Shown here piece after piece: positions 7,577 through 16,199 of a DNA stretch of 64,000 nucleotides (positions within the stretch are counted from its first letter, which is position 1; each line of letters opens with the position of its first letter). The position numbers and the translations under genes are program-made. Location: contig JAUNBP010000001.1 in assembly GCA_030526995.1 (NCBI GenBank), forward strand, positions 1 through 64,000, written 5' to 3'. This stretch comes from Clostridia bacterium. Its GTDB lineage: Bacteria > Bacillota > Clostridia > Christensenellales > CAG-138. Under the pieces are notes generated by a model. That model ran no database searches. It worked only from the letters and a program-made list of their open reading frames with translations, and had not been told where the DNA came from.

Positions 7577-7930
7577 CTACTCGAAGGTTAACACATTATC
7601 GCCGTCGTTCCACAGCCGTTCCATATTGTAATAGGAACGCTCCTCGGGGTGGAAGAGGTGAACGAGGATAAAGCCGTAGTCCAAGACTATCCAGCGTCCC
7701 TCGGCATAGCCCTCCTTGCGCTTGATTTCAAGGTTGAGCTCGGCGGACTTCTCCTCCAACTCATCGCAGAGCGCCTTGACCTGCGGCACCGCACGGCCGC
7801 TTGCAATCACAAACCAGTCCGCAACTATGGTCTTATCCCCCACATGAATGGCAATGACGTCCATCGCCTTCTTATCGATAAGGACGCCGCACAGCTTTTT
7901 AACGCTTTCCTCGCCAAATCTATTCTCCAT
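7577..7930 (-). CDS. rsfS: Ribosomal silencing factor RsfS
   Basis: A 117-residue RsfS/Iojap protein with the family blocks ADWFVIASGRAVPQVKAL, RKEGYAEGRWIVLDYG and HLFHPEERSYYNMERLW. It binds L14 of the 50S subunit and blocks subunit joining when nutrients are low. It overlaps the end of nadD-yqeK by 11 bases and has its own AGGAGG, an arrangement common in Bacillota. Confidence 0.97.
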   Translation of the reverse strand: MENRFGEESVKKLCGVLIDKKAMDVIAIHVGDKTIVADWFVIASGRAVPQVKALCDELEEKSAELNLEIKRKEGYAEGRWIVLDYGFILVHLFHPEERSYYNMERLWNDGDNVLTFE

Positions 7931-9065
7931 CGATACCTCCTAAATCTTTGTAAGCACGAAGCGTTGCAGGATGCAAGGCCCCGCCCTTCCTTTTAATATA
8001 CCAAATAGTTCGCTTTAGCGCAAGCAAAATCGCCCCATCGAGCGTCGATTCTGCACGAATTTTATCAACTCCGTCGAAATTTCTCGAAGGCTCTATCATA
8101 TCGGCAAGGTAGATTATCTTATCGAGCGTGCTCATACCCGCATCACCGGTGGTATGCAGCTCGATTGCACGCAAAATTTCGGGGTCGCAAACGCCAAAGT
8201 CCCGCCTTGCAATCATGGCCCCCGCCTTGGCATGGAGAACCATGGAAAACCTCGCCTCGCCCTTTGTCAGCTCCATCAGCTCAAAAAACGGAAGCTCCTT
8301 GGCACAGTCGTGAAGCAGGGCAGCGGTCAGGGCCTTTTGGGGGTCGGCGCCGTACCTTTTGGCAAGGCTTACGGCGGTTTTCATAACCCCGACGGTGTGA
8401 TCGAACTTCTTGGGGGAGAGCCTTTCATAAAGCAGCTTCAACCTCCGCTTGTGTTCAGGGGAGGAGTATAACCCGTTTTCGTAGATGTAATTTTCAACCC
8501 TTAAGGGAACCATATCGCATATCGGCTCTGCGGCTGCAACGCTCTGCCGAACCTGCGTTGAGGAAAGCTCGGCAACCGGGGGGAGCAGGATTACTTTGGA
8601 TCCGAGCCTGCGCTCAATCTCCAAAGCCGACTCGTCCTCCAAGCCCTGCATACCGCTGCGCCTGATGCAAACGAGGCTGCAATACGAGAGGATTCTCTCG
8701 GGCTCACGCCATGACAGAAAGGTTCTCAGCATATCGCTGCCAATGATAAAAAAGATATCCGTGCAGGGATGCTCATTCTTGAACTGTTCGAGCGTGTCGG
8801 CGGTGTAGCTGTGCCCGCCCCGAATAAGCTCCATGTCGTTTGCGACAAAGCCGTCCAAGCCCTCCGTGGCAAGCTGCACCATCCTAAGCCGCTGTTCGGC
8901 ACTCGCCCCGTCGGGAACAGCCTTGTGCGGGGGGATGTGATCCACCATAAAGTGAACCTCAAAGAGCTTCAGAGCTGATTTTGCAAGCTCAGCCATCTGC
9001 ATGTGTCCGTTATGAATGGGGTTGAAGGTACCGCCCAAAATTCCAATTCGCATTTTTTGTTCCAT
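7920..9065 (-). CDS. nadD: NadD-YqeK fusion: nicotinate-nucleotide adenylyltransferase plus HD hydrolase
   Basis: The N-terminal part (about 1-200) is NadD, joining nicotinate mononucleotide and ATP to deamido-NAD, with GGTFNPIHNGH and SSTQVRQSV. The C-terminal part (about 205-381) is a YqeK HD-domain hydrolase, with HTVGVMK and LLHDCAKEL; YqeK members hydrolyse Ap4A. These are separate neighbouring genes in Bacillus. Possible starts are ATG 9065 and ATG 9053; neither has a Shine-Dalgarno sequence. The -10 box ends 6 bases before 9065, which favours a leaderless start there. Confidence 0.93.
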   Translation of the reverse strand: MEQKMRIGILGGTFNPIHNGHMQMAELAKSALKLFEVHFMVDHIPPHKAVPDGASAEQRLRMVQLATEGLDGFVANDMELIRGGHSYTADTLEQFKNEHPCTDIFFIIGSDMLRTFLSWREPERILSYCSLVCIRRSGMQGLEDESALEIERRLGSKVILLPPVAELSSTQVRQSVAAAEPICDMVPLRVENYIYENGLYSSPEHKRRLKLLYERLSPKKFDHTVGVMKTAVSLAKRYGADPQKALTAALLHDCAKELPFFELMELTKGEARFSMVLHAKAGAMIARRDFGVCDPEILRAIELHTTGDAGMSTLDKIIYLADMIEPSRNFDGVDKIRAESTLDGAILLALKRTIWYIKRKGGALHPATLRAYKDLGGIDGE

Positions 9066-9071
9066 TATGTC

Positions 9072-9101
9072 ATTATAGTATAGTTTACCCCAAAAGGGCA
9101 A
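9072..9101 (-). promoter_or_regulatory. Promoter of nadD-yqeK, probably leaderless
   Basis: On the minus strand, TTGCCC (9096-9101) and TATAAT (9072-9077) are spaced by 18 bases. Only six bases separate TATAAT from the ATG at 9065, so transcription should start at or next to the initiation codon. Confidence 0.6.
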
Positions 9102-9111
9102 GAATCAAATT

Positions 9112-9843
9112 ATGGAACGAGCCTATTTCAAGCAAAAAATGTCGGGAGGCAAGGGTGCAGTATCGAGGGCGGTCGATGCCGTATTTTTGAGGGCGATACT
9201 CTTTGCCCTGCTGTACCTGCTGCTCCCAAAAAGCACAAACAGGCTCGCCGTTGCCATCCTCTTGGGCATAGCCCTTTGCATAGTGCTGCAACTCATAGCA
9301 AACGCAAGGCTTAAAAGGTTTATCGCAAGGGAAAGCCTCTCGATAAAAAACGAGATAAGGCGGGAAAGGCTGCTGATAATGCCCTACGATGAGCTTCGCG
9401 CCCTCATAGGCGAGGACAAGGCGCTTATCCAAAAGGCGGAGCCCATCACCCCAAACGACCTGCTTGAGACCATAAAAAGCCCTGCTACGGTCTGCTATGC
9501 AACCGCAGATTACACCCCGCAGGCCAAAACGCTTGCACAGAGGCTAAACCCAAGCCTAAAGCTCTTGGACGTCTGCGAGGCGGTGGATATTCAAATTTCC
9601 GACAGCGAACTGTCACACTATATTAAAAGCAAGATGCTCCTAAAAAAACAGCAGCGGCGCATCGGGGCGAGACTCTCCGCCATCGGCACATGGAAGTTCC
9701 TGCTCTTGGGCGCACTCATTACAACCCTCTCCTTTTTCACAAGGTACGCCGTCTACTACCGCCTGCTTGCAAGCGCAGCCTTCATAGCCTTTGCAGTCCT
9801 GTCCCCGTACAGGCGCAGCCTTATTAATTCGTCAAAAATGTAA
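9112..9843 (+). CDS. Unrecognised membrane protein
   Basis: A 243-residue protein I do not recognise. Hydrophobic segments lie near residues 24-39 and 44-62, and a pair near 193-210 and 214-230, suggesting four membrane helices around a charged central domain (about 65-190) that begins with basic stretches. There is no signal peptide or known motif. The start codon has no clear Shine-Dalgarno sequence; ATG 9139 is an alternative. It is divergent from nadD and precedes a YtrA-type regulator with its own promoter. Confidence 0.6.
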   Translation: MERAYFKQKMSGGKGAVSRAVDAVFLRAILFALLYLLLPKSTNRLAVAILLGIALCIVLQLIANARLKRFIARESLSIKNEIRRERLLIMPYDELRALIGEDKALIQKAEPITPNDLLETIKSPATVCYATADYTPQAKTLAQRLNPSLKLLDVCEAVDIQISDSELSHYIKSKMLLKKQQRRIGARLSAIGTWKFLLLGALITTLSFFTRYAVYYRLLASAAFIAFAVLSPYRRSLINSSKM

Positions 9844-9869
9844 AATCTTAATTTTTTCTTAAAGCCCTC

Positions 9870-9898
9870 TTGACATTGCAACATAGGTGTATTAGTAT
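9870..9898 (+). promoter_or_regulatory. Sigma-A promoter of the YtrA-ABC operon
   Basis: TTGACA (9870-9875), 17 bases, TAGTAT (9893-9898). The -35 is a perfect consensus. The predicted start is near 9905, about 20 bases before the regulator's ATG. Confidence 0.85.
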
Positions 9899-9908
9899 GC
9901 ATAGTACA
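9888..9908. promoter_or_regulatory. YtrA-type operator over the -10 box
   Basis: GTGTA, 13 bases, TACA (TGTA at 9888-9891, TACA at 9905-9908) overlaps the -10 box and predicted start. YtrA of Bacillus recognises an AGTGTA-N13-TACACT inverted repeat; this site has the same spacing and inner half-sites. It fits autorepression by the gene that follows. Confidence 0.65.
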
Positions 9909-9923
9909 GCAGGAGGTGATTCT

Positions 9924-10304
9924 ATGCTTTCGATTGACCGACAATCGCAAACGCCCATATACGAGCAGATAGTTTCGCAGGCGGAAACCCTGATAGAGAC
10001 GGGTTACTTTGCCTCGGACGAGCCGTTGCCATCGGTTCGCACCCTGTCAAAGGAGCTTGCGATAAACCCCAACACCATACAAAAGGCATATTCGGAGCTT
10101 GAAAGGCGCAAGCTCTGCTACACGGTTCCGGGCAGCGGCAGGTTCATAAGCTCGGAGGCGGCGCAGATAATTCGAGAGAGCCGCAGGCAGCATTTGCCGG
10201 AATTTAGGCGGCTTGCCCGCATGATGAAGCAGGCCGGGGTCTCGCTTGAAGAATTGCTTGAAATCGTCAAGACCGCATACGAAGGAGGAAACGACCATGA
10301 TTAG
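9924..10304 (+). CDS. GntR/YtrA-family transcriptional regulator
   Basis: A 126-residue regulator. Residues 1-70 are a GntR winged helix (PIYEQIVSQAETLI, then LPSVRTLSKELAINPNTIQKAYSELE). The short all-helical tail is typical of the YtrA subfamily, which lacks a large ligand domain and controls neighbouring ABC transporters. ATG 9924 follows AGGAGG. It overlaps the ATPase gene by 8 bases. Confidence 0.93.
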   Translation: MLSIDRQSQTPIYEQIVSQAETLIETGYFASDEPLPSVRTLSKELAINPNTIQKAYSELERRKLCYTVPGSGRFISSEAAQIIRESRRQHLPEFRRLARMMKQAGVSLEELLEIVKTAYEGGNDHD

Positions 10305-11205
10305 GGCAGAGAAGGTTGCAAAGAAGTTCGGAGATTTTTACGCATTAAAGGATTTGAGCTGCGAGATTCAGCAGGGCAGCATCTACGGGCTTGTCGGCGC
10401 AAACGGCGCAGGCAAGAGCACGCTACTTCGGCTCATCTCGGGCGTGTACAAGGCGGACGAGGGCAGGATACTCATAGACGGCGAGCCCGTCTACAACAAC
10501 CCCGAGGTCAAGGGCAGGATAGCCTTCGTGGCCGACGATGTGTTCTTCCTGCCGCACAGCGATTTAATGCGGATGAAAAAGCTGCATCAATCGGCATATC
10601 CGAGCTTCGACGAAGGCTACTTTTTCGAGCTTTGCAACAGATTCAAGCTCGACAGAAACAAGAGCCTTAGCGCCTTTTCAAAGGGTATGAGAAGGCAGGC
10701 GGCGCTTATCTTGGCGCTTGCGTCAAGACCCTCGATACTCTTGATGGACGAGACCTTCGACGGCTTGGACCCGATAATGCGAAACCTAATTAAGACCATA
10801 ATCTATGAGACGATGGTGGACAGGAGCATGACCGTCGTGCTTTCAAGCCATTCGCTTAGGGAGCTTGAGGACACCTGCGACCAGCTTTCGCTGCTTTACA
10901 AGGGCGGCATAGTTTTTGAGAGCGACGTTCAAAACCTCAAAACGAGGATGTTCAAGGTTCAGATTGCGTTCTCAGAGCCGTTCGACGGGAGCAGGTTTCA
11001 AGGCTTTGAGCTTATAAACTACGTGCAGCACGGCCGTGTTGCAAACTTCATCCTAAAGGGCGATAGGGAGGAGGCAAGGGCAAAGCTCGATGCAATGCAG
11101 CCCCTGCTCTTGGAGCTTTTGCCGCTCTCGCTTGAGGAGGTTTTCGTTCACGAGATGGACGCCTTGGGCTATGAGTTTTCATCGGAAATGAAGGAGGGCG
11201 TATAG
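10297..11205 (+). CDS. ABC transporter ATP-binding protein (YtrB-like)
   Basis: A 302-residue ABC ATPase with Walker A GANGAGKST (residues 34-42), a signature written FSKGMRRQ instead of LSGGQ, and Walker B ILLMDETFDGLD. The altered signature is usual in YtrB-type ATPases paired with YtrA regulators. It presumably energises the membrane protein encoded 1 base downstream. ATG 10297 is preceded by GAAGGAGG. Confidence 0.92.
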   Translation: MIRAEKVAKKFGDFYALKDLSCEIQQGSIYGLVGANGAGKSTLLRLISGVYKADEGRILIDGEPVYNNPEVKGRIAFVADDVFFLPHSDLMRMKKLHQSAYPSFDEGYFFELCNRFKLDRNKSLSAFSKGMRRQAALILALASRPSILLMDETFDGLDPIMRNLIKTIIYETMVDRSMTVVLSSHSLRELEDTCDQLSLLYKGGIVFESDVQNLKTRMFKVQIAFSEPFDGSRFQGFELINYVQHGRVANFILKGDREEARAKLDAMQPLLLELLPLSLEEVFVHEMDALGYEFSSEMKEGV

Positions 11206-11206
11206 C

Positions 11207-13294
11207 ATGAAAACGGCAATCAATAAAAAGATATTCAAGGAGCAGTTCAGACGGCTAAGGCTTCCCATGCTGATAATCGCAGTAGCCTTTGTCGCCTGTC
11301 AGATAGGCGATGCGTTCAAGCTCCCAACGAGGCTGACGATAGAATCCATCGAAGGGATAGTGCCCATACTGTTCGCCTTTCCCTATGTTGCGGGCTTTAT
11401 CGCAGCCCTCAGCGTCTTTTCGGTGTACAACAAGCGCAGCTCCTGCGACTTCTATTTGGCAATCCCCGTAAAGCGCACAACGCTGTTTCTAACCTCAACC
11501 CTCGCCGTTGCCGCATGGACGGCGATTGGCATTGCAGCCTCCATTCTGTTTGCGGCAGTGCTCAACCTGTTCGGCGGCTTCCACATAGTTCAGCTTGCGC
11601 AGTATGCGGTGCTGTTCTGCGTGCTCTTCATCTCAACGATGCTCGTGTATGCGATGTGCTCTATAGGCTGCATCGTTACGGGGCGGCTCTTTTCCAACAT
11701 CGTAATGTCGCAGGTGGTTTTGTGGCTGCCGAGGTTCTTCCTGCTGATTATCTTTGCCTTTGCTCAGAGTAACGTCAGCGGCTTTGTAAAATTCAGCTTT
11801 GAACCGCTAAACCCCACGGGCCAGCTTGCTTGCGGACTTTTGCTTGCCCCGCTTCAGATGGGCTCGTCGAATGGGATGCTGCTCTCGCTTTGGCCCTACA
11901 TCTACAGCCTCATTTTACTCGTAGCGGCGCTTGCCGTAGGCTGCATTTTGTTCAATCGCAGAAGGGCGGAGCTTGCCGAGACGAGTGCAAGCACGCCGAG
12001 GGTGCAAAACATTCAGGCAGCGATTACTCTCCTGTTCGCTTGGATGATATTGGTGACCTACTTTGTAGAGCTCAACTTTGAAGTATCGGCGCTCATAAGC
12101 ACCTCCGTGCTGGTATTCGTCTGGTTTTTGATATATCAAAGCGTGTGCAAGCGCAGCCTTGTCAAGGCCTTAAAGTCGATAGGCTGGTACTTTGTTTCGG
12201 CGGCGGTAGGCACGGCGCTGGTATTGGGCGCAAGGGCGGCGGTGGAACTTCTCAACAATGTAGAGGTGGATGCCAACGATATCAAGGGCATATATGTTGA
12301 AGGCTATTCAAGGGAAAACCTCGCTTTCGGCTACACGGATTTCGACAACGATTACTATGAAAACTATGTTATGCGCGAGGTGAACCAGTCGAACGAGATA
12401 ACGAACAAAATCGTTGCCGAGGCGTTAGAGCCTGTGGATACGAAAAGCATATACTATGTTACCTATCAAAAGGAGGTTCGGATTGAACTCAATTCCGGCG
12501 TCACTCTGTATCGAAGAATAGTTATATCCGAGGGAGATAAGGCGAGGTGGGAGGCGTCCTTGCAGGACAATCAGCAATACCAAAATGCCTTGGTAGCGGC
12601 TCCCGACATGGATAGGAACCAAGCCTATTACTTTGAAAGGCTGAACGGAGCCTCCTACGAGCAGCTGGAAGCCGTCTACGCAGCCGCCATGGAGGAAAAC
12701 TATGCAGAGTATGGGAGCGACAGATCCAATGTGGACATCCTTATTTCAAAGGGCTATTACGGATTAAGACCCTATTTGGAGAGCATAGAAATAACGGTAC
12801 AAAACACCCCCAATGCACTCAATGAGTACACAAAGATTAGGAACGGGGAAATATTCGAGGCGTTCAAGACCTTAAAGGAACCCATATACCGACTTGAGAT
12901 TCTGCTCCCCGAGCAGGGCTTGGAAATAGAGGTTTGGGGCATCAAGGAGTTTGAGATATGGGACTCCAAAACGGAAAAGGAGGTAACCTTTGAGGCAACG
13001 GAACAGGCCTATTTCGAGCTTATGGAGCAGCTTTGCAGCCTCAAGGATTCCGCCCTTACGGGGGAGGTGAACCTCATAGTTCGAGTAATAGGAGAGATGG
13101 ACTATTATTACGAGGAATACCCCTACGATACATATGAAGGCGGACTCTATGCGTATAACATCATAGTGGATAACGCATACACCCGAGCCTCCGATAACGG
13201 AGAGATTCGGCTCTGCCTAAGCGCAGACGAGGAAGAGATAGACGCCCTCCTAACCCTGATAAACACCCTCCCGCAAAAGGACTGGGACTCATAA
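11207..13294 (+). CDS. Large ABC transporter membrane protein
   Basis: A 695-residue permease partner of the YtrB-like ATPase. About the first 345 residues contain hydrophobic segments suggesting eight or so membrane helices. The remaining 340 are hydrophilic, rich in Tyr, Glu and Asn, and look like one large extracytoplasmic domain. This is longer than common YtrC/YtrD permeases. The substrate cannot be told; envelope-stress or peptide-antibiotic sensing is the usual role of YtrA-controlled systems. Confidence 0.8.
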   Translation: MKTAINKKIFKEQFRRLRLPMLIIAVAFVACQIGDAFKLPTRLTIESIEGIVPILFAFPYVAGFIAALSVFSVYNKRSSCDFYLAIPVKRTTLFLTSTLAVAAWTAIGIAASILFAAVLNLFGGFHIVQLAQYAVLFCVLFISTMLVYAMCSIGCIVTGRLFSNIVMSQVVLWLPRFFLLIIFAFAQSNVSGFVKFSFEPLNPTGQLACGLLLAPLQMGSSNGMLLSLWPYIYSLILLVAALAVGCILFNRRRAELAETSASTPRVQNIQAAITLLFAWMILVTYFVELNFEVSALISTSVLVFVWFLIYQSVCKRSLVKALKSIGWYFVSAAVGTALVLGARAAVELLNNVEVDANDIKGIYVEGYSRENLAFGYTDFDNDYYENYVMREVNQSNEITNKIVAEALEPVDTKSIYYVTYQKEVRIELNSGVTLYRRIVISEGDKARWEASLQDNQQYQNALVAAPDMDRNQAYYFERLNGASYEQLEAVYAAAMEENYAEYGSDRSNVDILISKGYYGLRPYLESIEITVQNTPNALNEYTKIRNGEIFEAFKTLKEPIYRLEILLPEQGLEIEVWGIKEFEIWDSKTEKEVTFEATEQAYFELMEQLCSLKDSALTGEVNLIVRVIGEMDYYYEEYPYDTYEGGLYAYNIIVDNAYTRASDNGEIRLCLSADEEEIDALLTLINTLPQKDWDS

Positions 13295-13303
13295 TTGCGA
13301 TAA

Positions 13304-13342
13304 AAAGCGGCGCACTCCAACCTCCTTAAAGTGCGCCGCTTT
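13304..13342 (-). terminator. Intrinsic terminator between convergent operons
   Basis: A perfect 13-bp inverted repeat (AAAGCGGCGCACT and AGTGCGCCGCTTT) with a 13-base loop. On the minus strand it is followed by TTTTTATC, so it mainly ends the DUF4097 operon. It may also slow transcription arriving from the ABC operon. Confidence 0.85.
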
Positions 13343-13360
13343 GCCGTATATGGATTTATT

Positions 13361-14356
13361 TTAGCCTATCGGTCGGATAGAGATGTTGCCGCTCGTGGAC
13401 TCCGTTTTATAGGAGTTTTTGCCACTGCCAACCTCAATGCGATTGCGCTCGTAGACTGCCGCAAAGCCACAGTCAAAGCTCCCTGAGGTCGTGTCATATT
13501 CCAATACAAACTCGCTGTCGGACGGAAGCTCTATTTCAATTTCGCCGGAGGTGGTTTCAAGCTCCATAGAGGTGGGCGTCGAAGTCAAGCTCAGACGTAT
13601 CGAGCCCGAGGTCGAGGATGCAATTAAGCTGTTGCAGCCCACGCCGTCCCCGTTGGCCATGCCCAGCTTGCCCGAGGCGGATTCCATGGACAGCGCTCCC
13701 ATATCGCCCGAAACGGCGATTGCGCCCGAGCTCGATTCAATCGAGGTTCTGTTTGCATCGGAGGTCGAGCTTACCGTAATCTCACCCGACGAGCTTGACG
13801 CATCCAATTCGGCATAGCCCCCCAAATAGTCTATCTCCCCCGACGAGCTTTCAAGCTCAACGAGTCTTGCGTTTACGTTCTCCACCGCAATGGTGGCGCT
13901 CGAAGCCTCAATGTTCAGGCGGTCAAGCTCATTTGGAACCATGACCGTGAGCTTCTTATGAAGTCCCCTTGAAAGGCTTATATCTTTCTGACAATACTGA
14001 ATGTAGAGCGTGCCCGAGTCAATGCCGTACCGTAGGGCTTGCTCCTGCGAAAGAGGCGTTTCCTCAAAGGCTATAACGGAGCCGTCATAGCTTATCACCT
14101 CTACCGAGCCGTCGATCCATTCGATATCGAGGGCGGTTATCCCATAGGCCGCAACCTCGTATTTTCCGCTCTCGAGGTATTCGTTGTCCCAGTCCCTGTA
14201 TTCGTTGGACAGGCCTATCGTGCCGCACGAGCCAAAATTCAGATTCGTGCTTGAAAGCACCTCGAGCGGATTCGCCCTAAATATCAGTGAAATTGCAGCG
14301 ATAAGCACGAGCCCCGCAAGCACAAGACAGAGTGCAATTATAAGTCCCTTTTTCAT
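13361..14356 (-). CDS. DUF4097-type membrane-anchored beta-helix protein
   Basis: A 331-residue protein with an N-terminal membrane anchor (residues 4-26) and a DUF4097 domain made of repeated short strands with the motif SSSGEI, TSGSI or SASGKL, about seven copies between residues 160 and 325. This predicts a stacked beta solenoid outside the membrane. It is the last gene of a PadR-DUF1700-DUF4097 operon, a common envelope-stress arrangement in Bacillota. The molecular role is unknown. Confidence 0.85.
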   Translation of the reverse strand: MKKGLIIALCLVLAGLVLIAAISLIFRANPLEVLSSTNLNFGSCGTIGLSNEYRDWDNEYLESGKYEVAAYGITALDIEWIDGSVEVISYDGSVIAFEETPLSQEQALRYGIDSGTLYIQYCQKDISLSRGLHKKLTVMVPNELDRLNIEASSATIAVENVNARLVELESSSGEIDYLGGYAELDASSSSGEITVSSTSDANRTSIESSSGAIAVSGDMGALSMESASGKLGMANGDGVGCNSLIASSTSGSIRLSLTSTPTSMELETTSGEIEIELPSDSEFVLEYDTTSGSFDCGFAAVYERNRIEVGSGKNSYKTESTSGNISIRPIG

Positions 14357-14952
14357 TCCCTTATCTCCTTCTTAACAAATATAGCCTTAATTTTTTTAAT
14401 CGCGGCTGCCGTGCCCCGAACAAGCCACTTGGGAATATCCTTCACCAAAAGCAGCAGCGCAATGCCTGCGCCAATGGCCACCAGCCCTGCGCCAAGAACC
14501 AAAAGCTGCGAGATATCCCCCGATACAGCCCTGTATATGCCAAGCCCCGCAAAACACAGCCCGCCTATAAGAAGGGCGGCAACGGCGGCAAACAGCGAGA
14601 TTACGACAGCCCACGCCGCTATGTAGAGCGAAACGGCAATTGCAACAAGGCAGAGCCCAACGGGCACCCATATGGGCGAGCTTAAGGCTGCAAGCGTAAC
14701 GGTCAGCCCCGTTTTGCCGCCCTTCGGCCTTGCATAGGACTTGATAAGCGTCATCATCGGCTGGTCCATGCCTATCTCGGCAGCAACCTCCTTGGGCGTA
14801 CCGAGGGAGGCAACGGCCTCCTCCTCGCTCATGCCGTCCTCAATCTTATCGTCTATGAGCTCGCCGTAGTAGCTCACACTCGAATCCACCTCGCTTTGCG
14901 GCAGCCAACTAAGCTCCTCCGTAAGCTCGAACAAAAAGTTAGTCTTATTCAT
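14353..14952 (-). CDS. DUF1700 membrane protein
   Basis: A 199-residue DUF1700 protein. A cytoplasmic N-terminal helical domain (about 1-60, with YYGELIDDKIEDGMSEEEAVASLG) is followed by four to five hydrophobic segments (about 90-180) and a basic tail. Start ATG 14952 overlaps the PadR gene by 8 bases and its end overlaps the DUF4097 gene by 4, so the three are translationally coupled. Confidence 0.88.
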   Translation of the reverse strand: MNKTNFLFELTEELSWLPQSEVDSSVSYYGELIDDKIEDGMSEEEAVASLGTPKEVAAEIGMDQPMMTLIKSYARPKGGKTGLTVTLAALSSPIWVPVGLCLVAIAVSLYIAAWAVVISLFAAVAALLIGGLCFAGLGIYRAVSGDISQLLVLGAGLVAIGAGIALLLLVKDIPKWLVRGTAAAIKKIKAIFVKKEIRE

Positions 14953-15265
14953 CCCCAATTTCCTCCTCCATAAAGTCATACATCGAATCCACCATAGCCC
15001 TGCTCTTCAAAAAATCCCTCGCATTGCATCGCCCCGCCTCGGTAATCCTGTACATCTTGCGAAGCCTGCCGTTGTGCTCCTCGGAATAGACGTTCAAGCT
15101 CCCCGAAGATTCCAAACGTCGCAGGATAGGATAGAGCGTGGACTCGGAAATCTCAATGCAGCACGATAAATCCTTTATTATCTTGTACCCGTAGGACTCC
15201 CTTCTGTACAGTGCCGCCAGCACGCACATCTCCAAAAAGCCCCGCTTCACCTGTGCATCGAGCAT
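14945..15265 (-). CDS. PadR-family transcriptional regulator
   Basis: A 106-residue PadR winged-helix repressor of the short type (GFLEMCVLAALYRRESYGYKI, ESTLYPILRRLESSG, RKMYRITEAG). It heads the operon. An inverted repeat over its promoter suggests it represses itself and the two membrane genes. Confidence 0.95.
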   Translation of the reverse strand: MLDAQVKRGFLEMCVLAALYRRESYGYKIIKDLSCCIEISESTLYPILRRLESSGSLNVYSEEHNGRLRKMYRITEAGRCNARDFLKSRAMVDSMYDFMEEEIGDE

Positions 15266-15285
15266 AGCCTCATCTCCTTTCGGAC

Positions 15286-15317
15286 AATACTATACAACGC
15301 ACAGTATTATGTGTCAA
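15286..15317 (-). promoter_or_regulatory. PadR operon promoter with overlapping inverted repeat
   Basis: On the minus strand, TTGACA (15312-15317), 17 bases, TATAGT (15289-15294). The spacer and -10 lie inside an inverted repeat AATACT-N11-AGTATT (15286-15291 and 15303-15308), a likely PadR operator. Confidence 0.8.
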
Positions 15318-15354
15318 GAGGTATTTGAAATTTTTTTCAAAAAAAATTTCACCC

Positions 15355-15380
15355 CTAAAAAACCCATTGCAACAATAGGG
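15355..15380 (-). terminator. Probable terminator of the second ABC operon
   Basis: On the minus strand, CCCTATTG-TTG-CAATGGG forms a 7-bp stem with one bulged base, followed by TTTTTT. It lies about 30 bases after the stop codon of the ABC-2 permease gene. Confidence 0.6.
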
Positions 15381-15410
15381 GAGGGGTTCAATTCAATTTC
15401 AAACGGCGTC

Positions 15411-16199
15411 TTAGGAATGTATGTCCTTTCTGCAGTAATGCGCATAGCCCGCAATTATCAGAACGAGGGCGTATGCCGTGCCAAGCAGCACCAAGCCCGC
15501 ATTCAGCCCGCCGCTTGCAACTATATCCGCACCCTCGGTGTAGCCAAACGGCGTGATGTACTTTAGGAATTTTGCGCTGTCGGTTATGTTGCCGATGATG
15601 TTCAAAAAATACATAAGCACGGCAAGCCCAAGCCCAAGACCCAAGCTCCCTCTGCGCAAAAAGGAGGAGAGCCCAAAGCAAATTCCGGCAATTTCAAGCT
15701 GCATAATAAGGTAGGCGAGGTGGAGGAGACCTATCTCCTTCCACGGGACGGCTTCACCGATAGCCGCAACCGAAGCTACGGAAAGCAGCCACACGATGAC
15801 ATTCATCGCAACAAGCTGAACCGCCACCGCTGCCAATTTTTCGCTGACGATGAGGAAGCGGCTGACGGGATGCGAGAGCAAAAACTCCGCCGTGCGCTCC
15901 TTCTCCTCCTTGGTAAGGGCGGATATGGCAATCAGCGCCGCAAAGAACGCCCCGCCGAGGCCCAATACATTGCTGCATTCGATGGCATAAAAGCCCACCA
16001 AGGTTCCAAAGTTGAGCCTGTCCATCCCAAAGGCTTCGGTGAACGAGCCCATAGAGGCGAACAGTTCGCTTACCGCATCCATTTCCCCCTGCATTTCGGG
16101 GAACATGAACACGCAGATTATCAAAAGGGAGGCGATGCAGGCCGTCCATATTATAAAGGCCTTCAGGCCCCGCTTCAATTCGTGCTTGATAATGGTCAT
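15411..16199 (-). CDS. ABC-2 type permease
   Basis: A 262-residue membrane protein with six hydrophobic segments and the typical ABC-2 layout: an N-terminal HELKRGLKAFIIW cytoplasmic lead, then a helical pair around LTKEEKERTAEFLLSHPVSR. It forms an exporter with the ATPase encoded upstream, with which it overlaps by 4 bases (ATGA). The substrate is unknown. Confidence 0.88.
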   Translation of the reverse strand: MTIIKHELKRGLKAFIIWTACIASLLIICVFMFPEMQGEMDAVSELFASMGSFTEAFGMDRLNFGTLVGFYAIECSNVLGLGGAFFAALIAISALTKEEKERTAEFLLSHPVSRFLIVSEKLAAVAVQLVAMNVIVWLLSVASVAAIGEAVPWKEIGLLHLAYLIMQLEIAGICFGLSSFLRRGSLGLGLGLAVLMYFLNIIGNITDSAKFLKYITPFGYTEGADIVASGGLNAGLVLLGTAYALVLIIAGYAHYCRKDIHS

